Shown one piece after another: positions 44,453 to 52,540 of a stretch of DNA of 64,000 nucleotides (positions are counted from its first letter, which is position 1; every line of letters starts with the position of its first letter). The position numbers and the translations under genes were made by a program. The notes under the pieces were generated by a model. That model saw only the letters and a list, made by a program, of their open reading frames with translations, was not told the DNA's origin and ran no database searches. The DNA is from Telluria beijingensis (lineage in GTDB: Bacteria; Pseudomonadota; Gammaproteobacteria; Burkholderiales; Burkholderiaceae_D), in the NCBI RefSeq assembly GCF_030770395.1, contig NZ_CP132480.1, positions 3,979,760-4,043,759 on the forward strand. Direction: 5' to 3'.

Positions 44453-45403
44453 ATGTTCAAGCAAATCATCCTCGCCGCCGCCCTGTGCGCCGCAACGTTA
44501 GCGCAAGCGAGCAACCCGATCGTCAAGGACATCTTCACCGCCGACCCGGCGGCGCTGGTAGACAACGGCCGCGTCTACCTCTACGTCGGCAAGGACGACG
44601 CCCCGGTCGGCGGCAAGGACTATCTGATGAACGAGTGGCGCGTGTATTCGAGCTGCGACATGAAGAAGTGGACCGATCACGGTTCGCCGCTGCGCTACTC
44701 CACCTTCAAATGGGCCGGGCGCGACGCCTGGGCCTCGGACATCATCAAGCGCGACGGTAAATACTACTTCTACTCGACGGTCGACCATGCGACCATCCCC
44801 GGCAAGGCGATTGGCGTGGCGGTGTCGAACAGCCCGACCGGCCCCTTCGTCGACGCCCTCGGCAAGGCCCTGGTCACGAACGACATGACCAAGGAAACCA
44901 AGATCCTGTGGGACGACATCGATCCCGCCGTGTTCATCGACGACGACGGCCAGGCCTATCTGTACTGGGGCAACACGGTGATGAAGTACGCCAAGCTCAA
45001 GCCGAACATGATCGAACTGGATGGCCCGATCCACACCGTCGGCCTCGAGAACTTCGTCGAGGCGGCCTATATGCACAAGCACAAGGGCACCTATTACCTG
45101 ACCTATTCGCGCCACTTCCCGGAAGAGACGGTGTACATGACCGGCCCCACCGTGACCGGTCCATGGACGATGGGCGGGGTAATCATGGAAAAGAATACCA
45201 ACGTCAAGACCATCCACCAGGCCATCGTCCAGTTCAATAACAAGTCTTATATCTTCTACCACAACGGCAAGCTGCCGACCGGCGGCGAATACCGCCGCTC
45301 GGTCGCGGTAGAAGAATTGCGCTATGGCCCGGACGGCGCCATCCTGCCGATCCCGCAAACGGCCGAAGGCCCGGCCGCCAATCCTGCGCCAGGCTGCAAG
45401 TGA
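44453..45403 (+). CDS. Exported GH43, alpha-L-arabinofuranosidase/xylosidase type
   Basis: 316-residue GH43 with a signal peptide (MFKQIILAAALCAATLAQA). Catalytic residues: base Asp in FTADPAALVDNGRVYL, second Asp in DDIDPAVFIDDDGQ and acid Glu in NFVEAAYMHKHKG. The pattern YLYVGKDDA resembles subfamilies that cut arabinofuranose side chains. AGGAG lies before the ATG. It is the third GH43 of the locus and the last gene of the ABC unit, giving the importer a periplasmic enzyme that frees its monosaccharide. Confidence 0.86.
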   Translation: MFKQIILAAALCAATLAQASNPIVKDIFTADPAALVDNGRVYLYVGKDDAPVGGKDYLMNEWRVYSSCDMKKWTDHGSPLRYSTFKWAGRDAWASDIIKRDGKYYFYSTVDHATIPGKAIGVAVSNSPTGPFVDALGKALVTNDMTKETKILWDDIDPAVFIDDDGQAYLYWGNTVMKYAKLKPNMIELDGPIHTVGLENFVEAAYMHKHKGTYYLTYSRHFPEETVYMTGPTVTGPWTMGGVIMEKNTNVKTIHQAIVQFNNKSYIFYHNGKLPTGGEYRRSVAVEELRYGPDGAILPIPQTAEGPAANPAPGCK

Positions 45404-45432
45404 TAACCGCAGCAGTGAAATACTGCCGGGCC

Positions 45433-45452
45433 GATATCCAAACTGATATGAT
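45433..45452 (+). promoter_or_regulatory. Variant regulon site overlapping the -10 box of the GbpR-like gene
   Basis: GATA (45433-45436) and TATG (45447-45450) keep the N10 spacing of the regulon dyad, with one mismatch. TATG is part of a -10-like TATGAT (45447-45452). No TGATTGGAA module follows. A protein bound here would block the promoter, which suggests self-repression. Confidence 0.5.
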
Positions 45453-45458
45453 TTCTTG

Positions 45459-46400
45459 ATGGATACGACAAACCCGAACTGGTTCCTGAAGGCGCGCCTC
45501 AAGACGCGCCAACTGCTGCTCCTGATCGCGCTGGACGATTACCGCAACATCCACCGCGCGGCCGAAGAGCTGCACATGACGCAGCCGGCGGCATCGAAGC
45601 AGGTCAAGGACCTGGAAGAGATGCTCGACGTGCGCCTGTTCGAGCGCCTGCCGCGCGGGATGGAACCGACCATCTACGGCGAGACGATGATCCGCCACGC
45701 GCGCATGGCGCTCACCAGCCTGGCGCTGGCGCACGACGACATCGTGGCGCTCAAGGCCGGGCTGGCGGGGCAGGTCGAGGTGGGCGTGATCATGGCGCCG
45801 GCGATGGCGCTGCTGCCGCGCGCGATCGCCCGCATCAAGGAACAGGCGCCGCTGCTGCGCATCGGCGTGCAGCTCGAGTCGAGCAATGTTTTGCTCGACA
45901 AGCTCAAGCACGGCACGCTCGACTTCATGATCGGCCGCATCCTCGAGAAGGAAGACTCTACCGGCCTGATCTACGAAGAGCTGACCGAGGAGCCGGCCTG
46001 CGCGGTCGTGCGTCCCGGCCACCCGCTGCTGGAGCGGCGCGACCTGACGCTGGCGGACATCGCCGAGCGGCCGTGGATCCTGCCGTCGCCGGGCAGCATC
46101 CTGCGCCACCGCTTCGACATGATGTTCCTGCGCGCCGGCCTGCAGCCGCCGGTCAACGTGGTCGACACCACGGCCTTGCTGCTGGTGACGGCGCTGCTGC
46201 AGCAGACCGATGCCCTGCACGTCATGCCGCTGGAGGTGGCGCAATACTATGCCTCGCTGAACGTGATGAGCATCCTGCCGATCGAGCTGCCATGCAAGAT
46301 GGATGCCTTCGGCATCATCCGCCAGCAAGACCACCTGCTGTCGCCGGGCGCCGACCTGCTGTTGAAAGCGGTGCGCGCCGCCGCGGCCGAGATCTATTGA
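45459..46400 (+). CDS. gbpR: LysR-family regulator, GbpR-like; probable activator of the arabinose regulon
   Basis: 313-residue LysR-type regulator close to GbpR, the sugar-responsive regulator of binding-protein genes in Azospirillum/Agrobacterium. The helix-turn-helix is in IHRAAEELHMTQPAASKQV; RLPRGMEPTIYGETMIRHAR and AGLAGQVEVGVIMAPA are shared GbpR-type patterns. The start is the ATG at 45459; TTG at 45456 is less likely. No ribosome site precedes it and the -10 box ends only 6 nt upstream, so the mRNA may be leaderless. It closes the arabinose locus and is the natural candidate for binding the three shared promoter sites. Confidence 0.88.
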   Translation: MDTTNPNWFLKARLKTRQLLLLIALDDYRNIHRAAEELHMTQPAASKQVKDLEEMLDVRLFERLPRGMEPTIYGETMIRHARMALTSLALAHDDIVALKAGLAGQVEVGVIMAPAMALLPRAIARIKEQAPLLRIGVQLESSNVLLDKLKHGTLDFMIGRILEKEDSTGLIYEELTEEPACAVVRPGHPLLERRDLTLADIAERPWILPSPGSILRHRFDMMFLRAGLQPPVNVVDTTALLLVTALLQQTDALHVMPLEVAQYYASLNVMSILPIELPCKMDAFGIIRQQDHLLSPGADLLLKAVRAAAAEIY

Positions 46401-46469
46401 TCCGTAGTGCCAACACAACCACCAAAAGTCACGGATGTGTAACGGGCGCAGCCCATCCAGTTTGCTCGC

Positions 46470-46500
46470 TATAATCGCCGACAACAATAAAATGTTGGCG
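46470..46500 (+). promoter_or_regulatory. TATAAT promoter and 5' leader hairpin before hybrid kinase 2
   Basis: A perfect -10 box lies at 46470-46475, without a clear -35. Right after it, CGCCGACA (46476-46483) can pair with TGTTGGCG (46493-46500) with one G-T pair. The kinase start is 85 nt downstream. Confidence 0.5.
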
Positions 46501-46584
46501 GCGGGGCAATAAGAACGCGAGGGGAAACGTTCCAGTGTAGTAAGCCCAGCCAGCTTCGAGAGAGAACCAGACTGGGTATTCCTG

Positions 46585-48795
46585 ATGAGCAACCTGAGCA
46601 GTTTCCCGCCGACGGCCGTTGGCGGCTTGGCATTGGGTGAGCCGGCCACCTGGCCGGATGGCCTGCGCGCTATCGGCGACCTGATCCTTGCCTCGCGCTT
46701 CCCGATGTTCCTGGCCATCGGCCACGACCTGCGCCTGTTCTACAACGACGCTTATTCCGACCTGCTGGGCGACAAGCACCCGGCCGCGCGGGGTGCGCCC
46801 TATGCCAGCATCCGGCCCGAGCTGTGGGAACGCATGCGTCCCTATTTCGAGCTGGTGCTGGCCGGCGAGGCGACCCAGCTCCAGCACGCCCTGATGGAAT
46901 TCGAGCGCAACGGCAAGCGCGAGCGGCGCTTCTTCTGCGTCTCGCTGTCGCCGGTGCGCCATGCCGGCGACGTGGTGGGCGTGTATTGCGTGCTCACCGA
47001 GACCACGTCCGACGTGCTGTCCGAGCACCGCCACGCCTTCCACCAGAAGCTGGGCGAGACCCTCGACGGCCTGGACGACGCAGTCCACATCATGAAGGCC
47101 ACCAGCGCCATGACCGGGCAGACCCTGGGCGTGGCGCGGGTCGGCTATGGCGAGATCGATGCCGCCTGCCGCACCGTCAGCATCGACCGCGACTGGACCG
47201 ACGGCCGCATGGCCAGCCTGGGCGGCATGTCGCACCCGCTGGCGGCCTTCGGGCCCGACATCGTCGCCATGCTGCGCCAGGGCCGCACCGTGCGCATCGA
47301 CGACGTCGGCGCCGACGGGCGTTCGGCCGGGTTCGTCGCGGCCTATGCCGGCATCGGCGCGCGCGCGGTGGTGATCGTGCCGATCATCGAAGACGGACGG
47401 CTGGCCGCCGTGTTCTACCTGCACGAACCGTTCGCGCGCCACTGGACCGAGCAAGAGACGGCGATGGCCGAGGACGTCGCGCGCCATACGCGCGAGGTGG
47501 TGCGCCGCTCGCGGCTCGAGGAGACCGTGCGCGCCGCGGCGCTCGAGCGCGATGCGCTGCTGCAGAGCGAACGCGCGGCGCGGGTGCAGGCCGAGCGCCT
47601 GAGCCGCGCCAAGGATGAATTCCTGGCCATGCTGGCGCACGAGCTGCGCAATCCCCTGGCGCCGATCAGCAGCTCGGCCAGCCTGCTCAGCATGCAGTTC
47701 GCCAGCGAGCCGCGCATCTGCCAGACCAGCTCCATCATCAGCCGCCAGGTCAAGCACATGAGCCGCCTGATCGACGACCTGCTGGACGTCTCGCGCGTAA
47801 CGCGCGGCCTGGTCAAGCTCAAGCTGGCCACGGTGGACTTCCGCGAGGTGGTGACGGGCGCGCTCGACCAGACCCGCCCGCTGGTGCTCGAGAAGGCGCA
47901 CCAGGTGGCGGTCGAGCTGCCCGACGCGCCGGTCTTGGTGCGCGGCGACCACACGCGGCTGGTGCAGAGCGTGGCCAATATCGTCAACAACGCCGCCAAG
48001 TACACGCCGAAAGGGGGCCAGCTCGCGCTGGCGCTGGAGGCGCTCGATGGCCGCATGGTCTTGCGCGTGCGCGACAACGGCTCGGGCATGCCGCCCGACC
48101 TGGTGCCGAGCGTGTTCGACCTGTTCACGCAAGGCGCGCGCACGCTGGCGCGCTCGCAGGGCGGGCTGGGGCTGGGCCTGACCCTGGTCAAGCGCCTGGT
48201 CGACCTGCACGAGGGCGAGGTGGCGGCCCACAGTGATGGCGTCGGCTTCGGCAGCACCTTCACGCTTACCTTGCCCTGCGTGACGGGCGCCTGCGACGGC
48301 CTTGACGCCCAGCCGGGCGACCTTGACGCCGCGCGCGCCACCCTGCGCCGCAAGCTGAAGGTGCTGATCGTGGACGACAACAGCGACGCCGCCGACAGCC
48401 TGGCCACGCTGCTGCAGGTCCAGGGCCACGCCACCTCGGTCGAATACGACGCCCAGTCGGCCCTGCGCCGCGCGCGCGCCGAGCGGCCCGACGTGATGCT
48501 GATCGATATCGGCCTGCCCGACGTCGACGGTTATCAACTGGCGCAAGAGCTGCGCGCGCTGCCTGAGACGGCCACCACGGTGCCGGTGGCGGTGACGGGC
48601 TATGGCCAGGCCCGGGACCGTGAACGCGCGTTGCAGGCGGGCTTCGCCCACCACCTGGTCAAGCCGGTCGACATGACGGCGCTGGTGCGCATCCTCGAGT
48701 CGAGCGCCGCGCTTGCAGCCGCGGTGGAAGCCGATGCGACCACGCCGCGGCCATCGTCGGCGTCCGAATCCGAAGAGGCGCTGGCGCCGGCGTGA
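46585..48795 (+). CDS. Cytosolic hybrid histidine kinase (PAS-GAF-HisKA-HATPase-REC)
   Basis: 736-residue soluble hybrid kinase without membrane segments. A PAS-like domain (FPMFLAIGHDLRLFYNDAY, about residues 30-135) and a GAF-like domain (about 165-310) precede HisKA with LAMLAHELRNPLAPI (His near 350), the ATPase domain with NNAAKY, DNGSGM and GGLGLGLTLV, and a receiver (IVDDNSDAADS, LIDIGLPDVDG, LVKPVDM). About 40 alanine-rich residues follow. The last two-thirds resemble the hybrid kinase at 8266-10806, so they are paralogues with different sensors. No partner regulator is adjacent. The signal is unknown. Confidence 0.9.
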   Translation: MSNLSSFPPTAVGGLALGEPATWPDGLRAIGDLILASRFPMFLAIGHDLRLFYNDAYSDLLGDKHPAARGAPYASIRPELWERMRPYFELVLAGEATQLQHALMEFERNGKRERRFFCVSLSPVRHAGDVVGVYCVLTETTSDVLSEHRHAFHQKLGETLDGLDDAVHIMKATSAMTGQTLGVARVGYGEIDAACRTVSIDRDWTDGRMASLGGMSHPLAAFGPDIVAMLRQGRTVRIDDVGADGRSAGFVAAYAGIGARAVVIVPIIEDGRLAAVFYLHEPFARHWTEQETAMAEDVARHTREVVRRSRLEETVRAAALERDALLQSERAARVQAERLSRAKDEFLAMLAHELRNPLAPISSSASLLSMQFASEPRICQTSSIISRQVKHMSRLIDDLLDVSRVTRGLVKLKLATVDFREVVTGALDQTRPLVLEKAHQVAVELPDAPVLVRGDHTRLVQSVANIVNNAAKYTPKGGQLALALEALDGRMVLRVRDNGSGMPPDLVPSVFDLFTQGARTLARSQGGLGLGLTLVKRLVDLHEGEVAAHSDGVGFGSTFTLTLPCVTGACDGLDAQPGDLDAARATLRRKLKVLIVDDNSDAADSLATLLQVQGHATSVEYDAQSALRRARAERPDVMLIDIGLPDVDGYQLAQELRALPETATTVPVAVTGYGQARDRERALQAGFAHHLVKPVDMTALVRILESSAALAAAVEADATTPRPSSASESEEALAPA

Positions 48796-48865
48796 ATCGC
48801 ACCGGCCGGCCACGGCCCATCGGCGGCGAGGGTATGATCATGCTTCCATCAATGAAAGGATGAGC

Positions 48866-49561
48866 ATGTCCGAATTCGTCTTCCCCGCTCCCGCCACGCC
48901 CTCGGTGGCCGTCAGCGGTTCGAGCAGCCGGTTCCCGGTGCGCCGCGTGTTCTGCGTCGGCCGCAACTACGCGTCGCATGCGCGCGAAATGGGCAGCGAC
49001 CCGAACCGCGAGCCGCCGTTCTTCTTCACCAAGCCGGCCGACGCCGTGGTGCCCGCCAGCGGCGCGGTGCCGTACCCGCCGTCGACCGACGACCTGCACC
49101 ATGAAATCGAACTGGTGGTGGCCCTCGGCGCCGGCGGCGCCAACGTCGACCCGGCCAATGCGCTCGACCTGGTGTGGGGCTATGGCGTCGGCCTGGACCT
49201 GACCCGGCGCGACCTGCAGGCGGTGGCCAAGGACAGCGGCCGTCCGTGGGACATGGCCAAGGGCTTCGACGCCTCGGCACCCTGCAGCGCCCTGCATCCG
49301 GTGAGCGAAGTGGGCCACCCGGCCGCGGGCCGCATCTGGCTCGAGGTCAACGGCGCCCTGCGCCAGGAAGGCAACCTGGATGAACTGATCTGGCCGATTG
49401 CTGACGTGATCGCCTACCTGTCGCGCTTCGTGACGCTGGCGCCGGGCGACCTGATTTATTCGGGCACCCCCTCGGGCGTGGCGGCCTTGACACCGGGCGA
49501 CCGCGTGCGCGGCGGCGTCGATGGCGTCGACACCTTCGAACTGGAAATCGGCACACGCTGA
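48866..49561 (+). CDS. Fumarylacetoacetate hydrolase-family enzyme, probable fumarylpyruvate hydrolase
   Basis: 231-residue FAH-family protein. Metal ligands are visible in DDLHHEIELVVALG (two Glu) and GLDLTRRDLQ (Asp), with the family start FCVGRNYASHAREMG and the lysine in DMAKGFD. It ends in SGTPSGVAALTPGD, close to fumarylpyruvate hydrolases and YcgM-like acylpyruvases. AAGGA lies just upstream of the ATG at 48866; an ATG 6 nt earlier is possible. It ends 4 nt from the convergent next gene. The exact substrate is not certain. Confidence 0.85.
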   Translation: MSEFVFPAPATPSVAVSGSSSRFPVRRVFCVGRNYASHAREMGSDPNREPPFFFTKPADAVVPASGAVPYPPSTDDLHHEIELVVALGAGGANVDPANALDLVWGYGVGLDLTRRDLQAVAKDSGRPWDMAKGFDASAPCSALHPVSEVGHPAAGRIWLEVNGALRQEGNLDELIWPIADVIAYLSRFVTLAPGDLIYSGTPSGVAALTPGDRVRGGVDGVDTFELEIGTR

Positions 49562-49565
49562 GCGC

Positions 49566-50351
49566 TCAACGCGCAGCGATCAAGCCTTCCATCTGCGCCA
49601 GCAGGGCCTGGCGCGCCGCGTCGAGCTGCGCGCCATTGGTCTTGCCCGACAGCGCGGATCGCTCCTTGCGGCCCAGGAAGTAGGCGACCCGCTCGGCGTT
49701 GGCGCCGGAAGGGTGGGGCAGGCCGTGCAGGATGCGCCCGGCCTTCACGATGCCCTGGCGCGCCAGCCAGTCCAGGCCTTCGCTCACGCTGGCCCCCATC
49801 GGGATATACAGCGCATCGGGCAGCATGGCCGCCTCGTGCGCGAACCAGCGCAGCGTCTCTTCCCTCAGGAACGCCTGGCGCGGCATGGCCGGCGTGCCGC
49901 TGTAGTTCTTGCCGTCGACGAAGACCGGATGGCGCAGGATGGCGCCGATATGGACCAGCTGCGCATCGGCCCCGAACAGGCTGGCGCAGCTGGCGATGCC
50001 AAGCCAGCGCTGGACCCCGATCGCGTCGAGCAGGGCCACGAAATTGGGCCGGATCGCGCCGCTGAAGGCGCCGGCCTGGCGCGCCGCGCGCAGCACGGTA
50101 TCGCGGTCGGCGCCGAGGGCCATCTGGCGCTGCGCCTCGCGCATCGCATTCTTCCATTGCACGAAGCCGGGCGAGATGCCGACCACCACCACGCGCGCGC
50201 CGAGGTTCACCGACTCGAACGGTATGTAGTGACTGCTGTAGCGGCCTTCACGTGCCAGCAGGAATTGTTCTGGAATGTCGGCGGAGGTGGCGACGCGGTC
50301 CAGTTCCAGGCGGCGGATGGCGTCGGCGTAGCGGTCGAAAAGAATATCCAT
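49566..50351 (-). CDS. Uracil-DNA glycosylase-like family protein
   Basis: 261-residue protein with the outline of the uracil-DNA glycosylase superfamily: an early VVVVGISPGFVQWKNA in the place of the GxDPG-type motif 1, and GRILHGLPHPSGANAERV resembling the C-terminal HPSxxN loop. The usual water-activating residue cannot be identified, so activity on DNA is uncertain. The start at 50351 (MDILFDRYADA) is taken because residues upstream look non-coding. Its N terminus faces the alpha/beta-hydrolase gene. Confidence 0.6.
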   Translation of the reverse strand: MDILFDRYADAIRRLELDRVATSADIPEQFLLAREGRYSSHYIPFESVNLGARVVVVGISPGFVQWKNAMREAQRQMALGADRDTVLRAARQAGAFSGAIRPNFVALLDAIGVQRWLGIASCASLFGADAQLVHIGAILRHPVFVDGKNYSGTPAMPRQAFLREETLRWFAHEAAMLPDALYIPMGASVSEGLDWLARQGIVKAGRILHGLPHPSGANAERVAYFLGRKERSALSGKTNGAQLDAARQALLAQMEGLIAAR

Positions 50352-50460
50352 CGAAGGGTTGCGAGAATGAGACGAGCTGGGCATTGTGCCAGTCTTTAGG
50401 GAGGGGGCGGGTTGCGCACCATGCGCTACCCTGTGGTGGTCGCGTTGAAGGAGTCCCATC

Positions 50461-51396
50461 ATGGCACCGTACCGCTTCCTTGCTTGCACCGTCGCTGCTT
50501 GCGCCTTGTCCCTGCCTGCGCAGGCTGCCGAACCCTCCATGCCCGCCCAGTTCAAGACCGGCAGCGTCCAGACCGCGGACGGGGCCACCATCCACGTGCG
50601 CACCGGCGGCAAGGGCCCGGCGGTGGTGCTGATCCACGGCTTCGGCGACACCGGCGATATGTGGGGGCCGCTCGCCGCCCGGCTGGCCCGGAACCATACC
50701 GTGATCGTGCCCGACCTGCGCGGCCTGGGCTTGTCGTCGAAGGCGCCGGGCGGCTACGACAAGAAATCGCAGGCCGCCGATATCCGCGCCGTGGTCGAGA
50801 AGTACGGCCAGGACCGGACCGACGTGGTCGGCCACGACATCGGCACCATGGTGGCCTATGCCTACGCGGTGCGCTATCCGGACAAGGTGAGCCGGCTGGT
50901 GGTGATGGACGCGCCGATTCCCGGCGTGGCGCCGTGGGACCAGATGGTGCTCGATCCGCGCCTGTGGCATTTCAATTTCGGCGGCAAGGAAGCCGAGCAG
51001 CTGGTGCAGGGGCGTGAACGGATTTTCCTGGACCGCCTGTGGAACCAGTTCGCCGCCGATCCCGCCAAGGTGGACGAGGCGACCCGCGCCCATTACACCC
51101 GGCTGTATGCGCAACCCGGCGCGATGCGGGCCTCGTTTGCGCAGTTCAACACGATCGCCACCCAGGACGTGGCCGACAACCGCGCCGCATCAAACGTGAA
51201 GCTCACCATGCCGGTGCTGGCGATCGGCGGCGAGAAATCGTTCGGCCCGATGATGGCCGCCGTCATGCGCAATGCCGCCGTCGACGTGCGCGAAGCCGTC
51301 GTGCCGGATGCCGGCCACTGGATGATGGAAGAAAACCCGGATGCCACCGTCAAGCTGATCGACGAGTTCCTCACGCCCGGTGTTGCCGCCCGCTAA
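50461..51396 (+). CDS. Exported alpha/beta-hydrolase of the epoxide hydrolase/dehalogenase type
   Basis: 311-residue protein with a signal peptide ending in AQA (about residue 22). The nucleophile elbow reads GHDIGTM, with Asp as in epoxide hydrolases and haloalkane/haloacetate dehalogenases, not Ser. The oxyanion loop is HGFGDTGDMWGP, the cap is present and the catalytic His is in PDAGHWMMEE. AAGGAG lies just before the ATG. The substrate is not predictable. Confidence 0.85.
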   Translation: MAPYRFLACTVAACALSLPAQAAEPSMPAQFKTGSVQTADGATIHVRTGGKGPAVVLIHGFGDTGDMWGPLAARLARNHTVIVPDLRGLGLSSKAPGGYDKKSQAADIRAVVEKYGQDRTDVVGHDIGTMVAYAYAVRYPDKVSRLVVMDAPIPGVAPWDQMVLDPRLWHFNFGGKEAEQLVQGRERIFLDRLWNQFAADPAKVDEATRAHYTRLYAQPGAMRASFAQFNTIATQDVADNRAASNVKLTMPVLAIGGEKSFGPMMAAVMRNAAVDVREAVVPDAGHWMMEENPDATVKLIDEFLTPGVAAR

Positions 51397-51517
51397 TACG
51401 GCGCGAGCCCGGTCGTCTAGTGGCAAGTCCTGCTCAATGCATTGAGCTGCGTCAGCGCGCCTGAACTGATACGCTAGCGATAACGACGCACTTTGCGCCA
51501 GATCGAGCGGGGTGGTG

Positions 51518-52375
51518 ATGACACGGGTCGCATTAATCGCCGTACACGGCATGGGAGAAACATTGCCCACCTATGCCGACGGCTTGATGGCGGGGCTGCG
51601 CAGCCGCCTCGGCGCGCTGGCGGGCCAGGCCGTGATGCGCTCGGTCTATTACCAGGGTATCCTGCACGACAATCAACGCCAGGTCTGGGAGCGTACGGCC
51701 GCCACCGGCAAGGTGCGCTACGCGTCCCTGCGCAAATTCGTGCTGTACGGCCTGGGCGACGCCGCCGGGCTGGAAAACCGCAAGGAGATTCCCGGTTCGG
51801 TCTACGAGCTGGCCCAGGGCGAAATCGCCGCTGCCTTGCTGTCGGCGCACGCGGTGCGGCCCGATATGCCGGTGGTGTTCGTGGCCCAGTCGCTGGGCGG
51901 GCAGGTGTTGTCGAGCTATCTGTACGATGCCCAGAAGGCCGCCGCGGGGCGTGCGGTCGGCGCCGGCATCTGGCGCAATATCGACGCCTGGGCCGGCAAG
52001 GCGCTGGGGCGCTCCCTGACCGCCAGCGAACGCGTCTTCCTGGGCGGCGGAACCTGCGCCGGCCTGGTCACCACCGGCTGCAATATCCCGATCTTCGTCG
52101 CCGCGCACAAGGAGATGCACATCATCCCGATCGCGCCGCCGACCTCGCTGTTCAAGTGGATCAACTTCTACGATCCGGACGACGTGCTGGGCTGGCCGCT
52201 GCAGCCGTTGTCGAACGGCTACCGGACCCTGGTCGAGGACCGGGCGATCAATGCCGGCGGCGGGGTGGCGGGCGTGCTGGCGCGCAGCTGGAATCCGCTG
52301 TCGCACAACGAATATTGGGAAGACGGCGCGGTGCTGGACGCGATTGCCGCCATGCTGCGCCGGCTGGCAGCCTGA
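51518..52375 (+). CDS. Putative alpha/beta-hydrolase (serine) of unknown function
   Basis: 285-residue protein, cytoplasmic (no leader). It begins VALIAVHGMGETLPTYADG, an HG-type oxyanion motif, and has the elbow AQSLGGQV in place of GxSxG near residue 130. A late Asp (DPDDVLGWPL) and the closing NPLSHNEYWED could supply the rest of a triad. It is not close to a named family I recognise. GTG at 51512 is an alternative start two codons upstream. It is followed at once by a palindromic repeat. Confidence 0.68.
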   Translation: MTRVALIAVHGMGETLPTYADGLMAGLRSRLGALAGQAVMRSVYYQGILHDNQRQVWERTAATGKVRYASLRKFVLYGLGDAAGLENRKEIPGSVYELAQGEIAAALLSAHAVRPDMPVVFVAQSLGGQVLSSYLYDAQKAAAGRAVGAGIWRNIDAWAGKALGRSLTASERVFLGGGTCAGLVTTGCNIPIFVAAHKEMHIIPIAPPTSLFKWINFYDPDDVLGWPLQPLSNGYRTLVEDRAINAGGGVAGVLARSWNPLSHNEYWEDGAVLDAIAAMLRRLAA

Positions 52376-52381
52376 CCGCCG

Positions 52382-52494
52382 ACCACGTCGTTCCCGCGGA
52401 GGCGGGAACCCAAGTCCTGTGCGCTGCCAAGAACAGGACCGCGAGTGGCTGCGCGGGCAAACTTGGGTTCCCGCCTTCGCGGGAACGACGTGGT
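52382..52494. repeat. Intergenic inverted repeat, family 'CGTCRTTCCCGC', copy 2 (near-perfect 34-bp arms)
   Basis: Arms 52382-52415 and 52461-52494 (beginning ACCACGTCGTTCCCGCG) are complementary at 33 of 34 positions, with 45 nt between. It starts 6 bp after one stop and ends 46 bp before the convergent chemoreceptor stop, so it may also help end transcription. Confidence 0.85.
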
Positions 52495-52540
52495 GGTGCG
52501 GTGACGGTTTGCGGTGGCGGTGGTAATGGTGGTGCTACTG

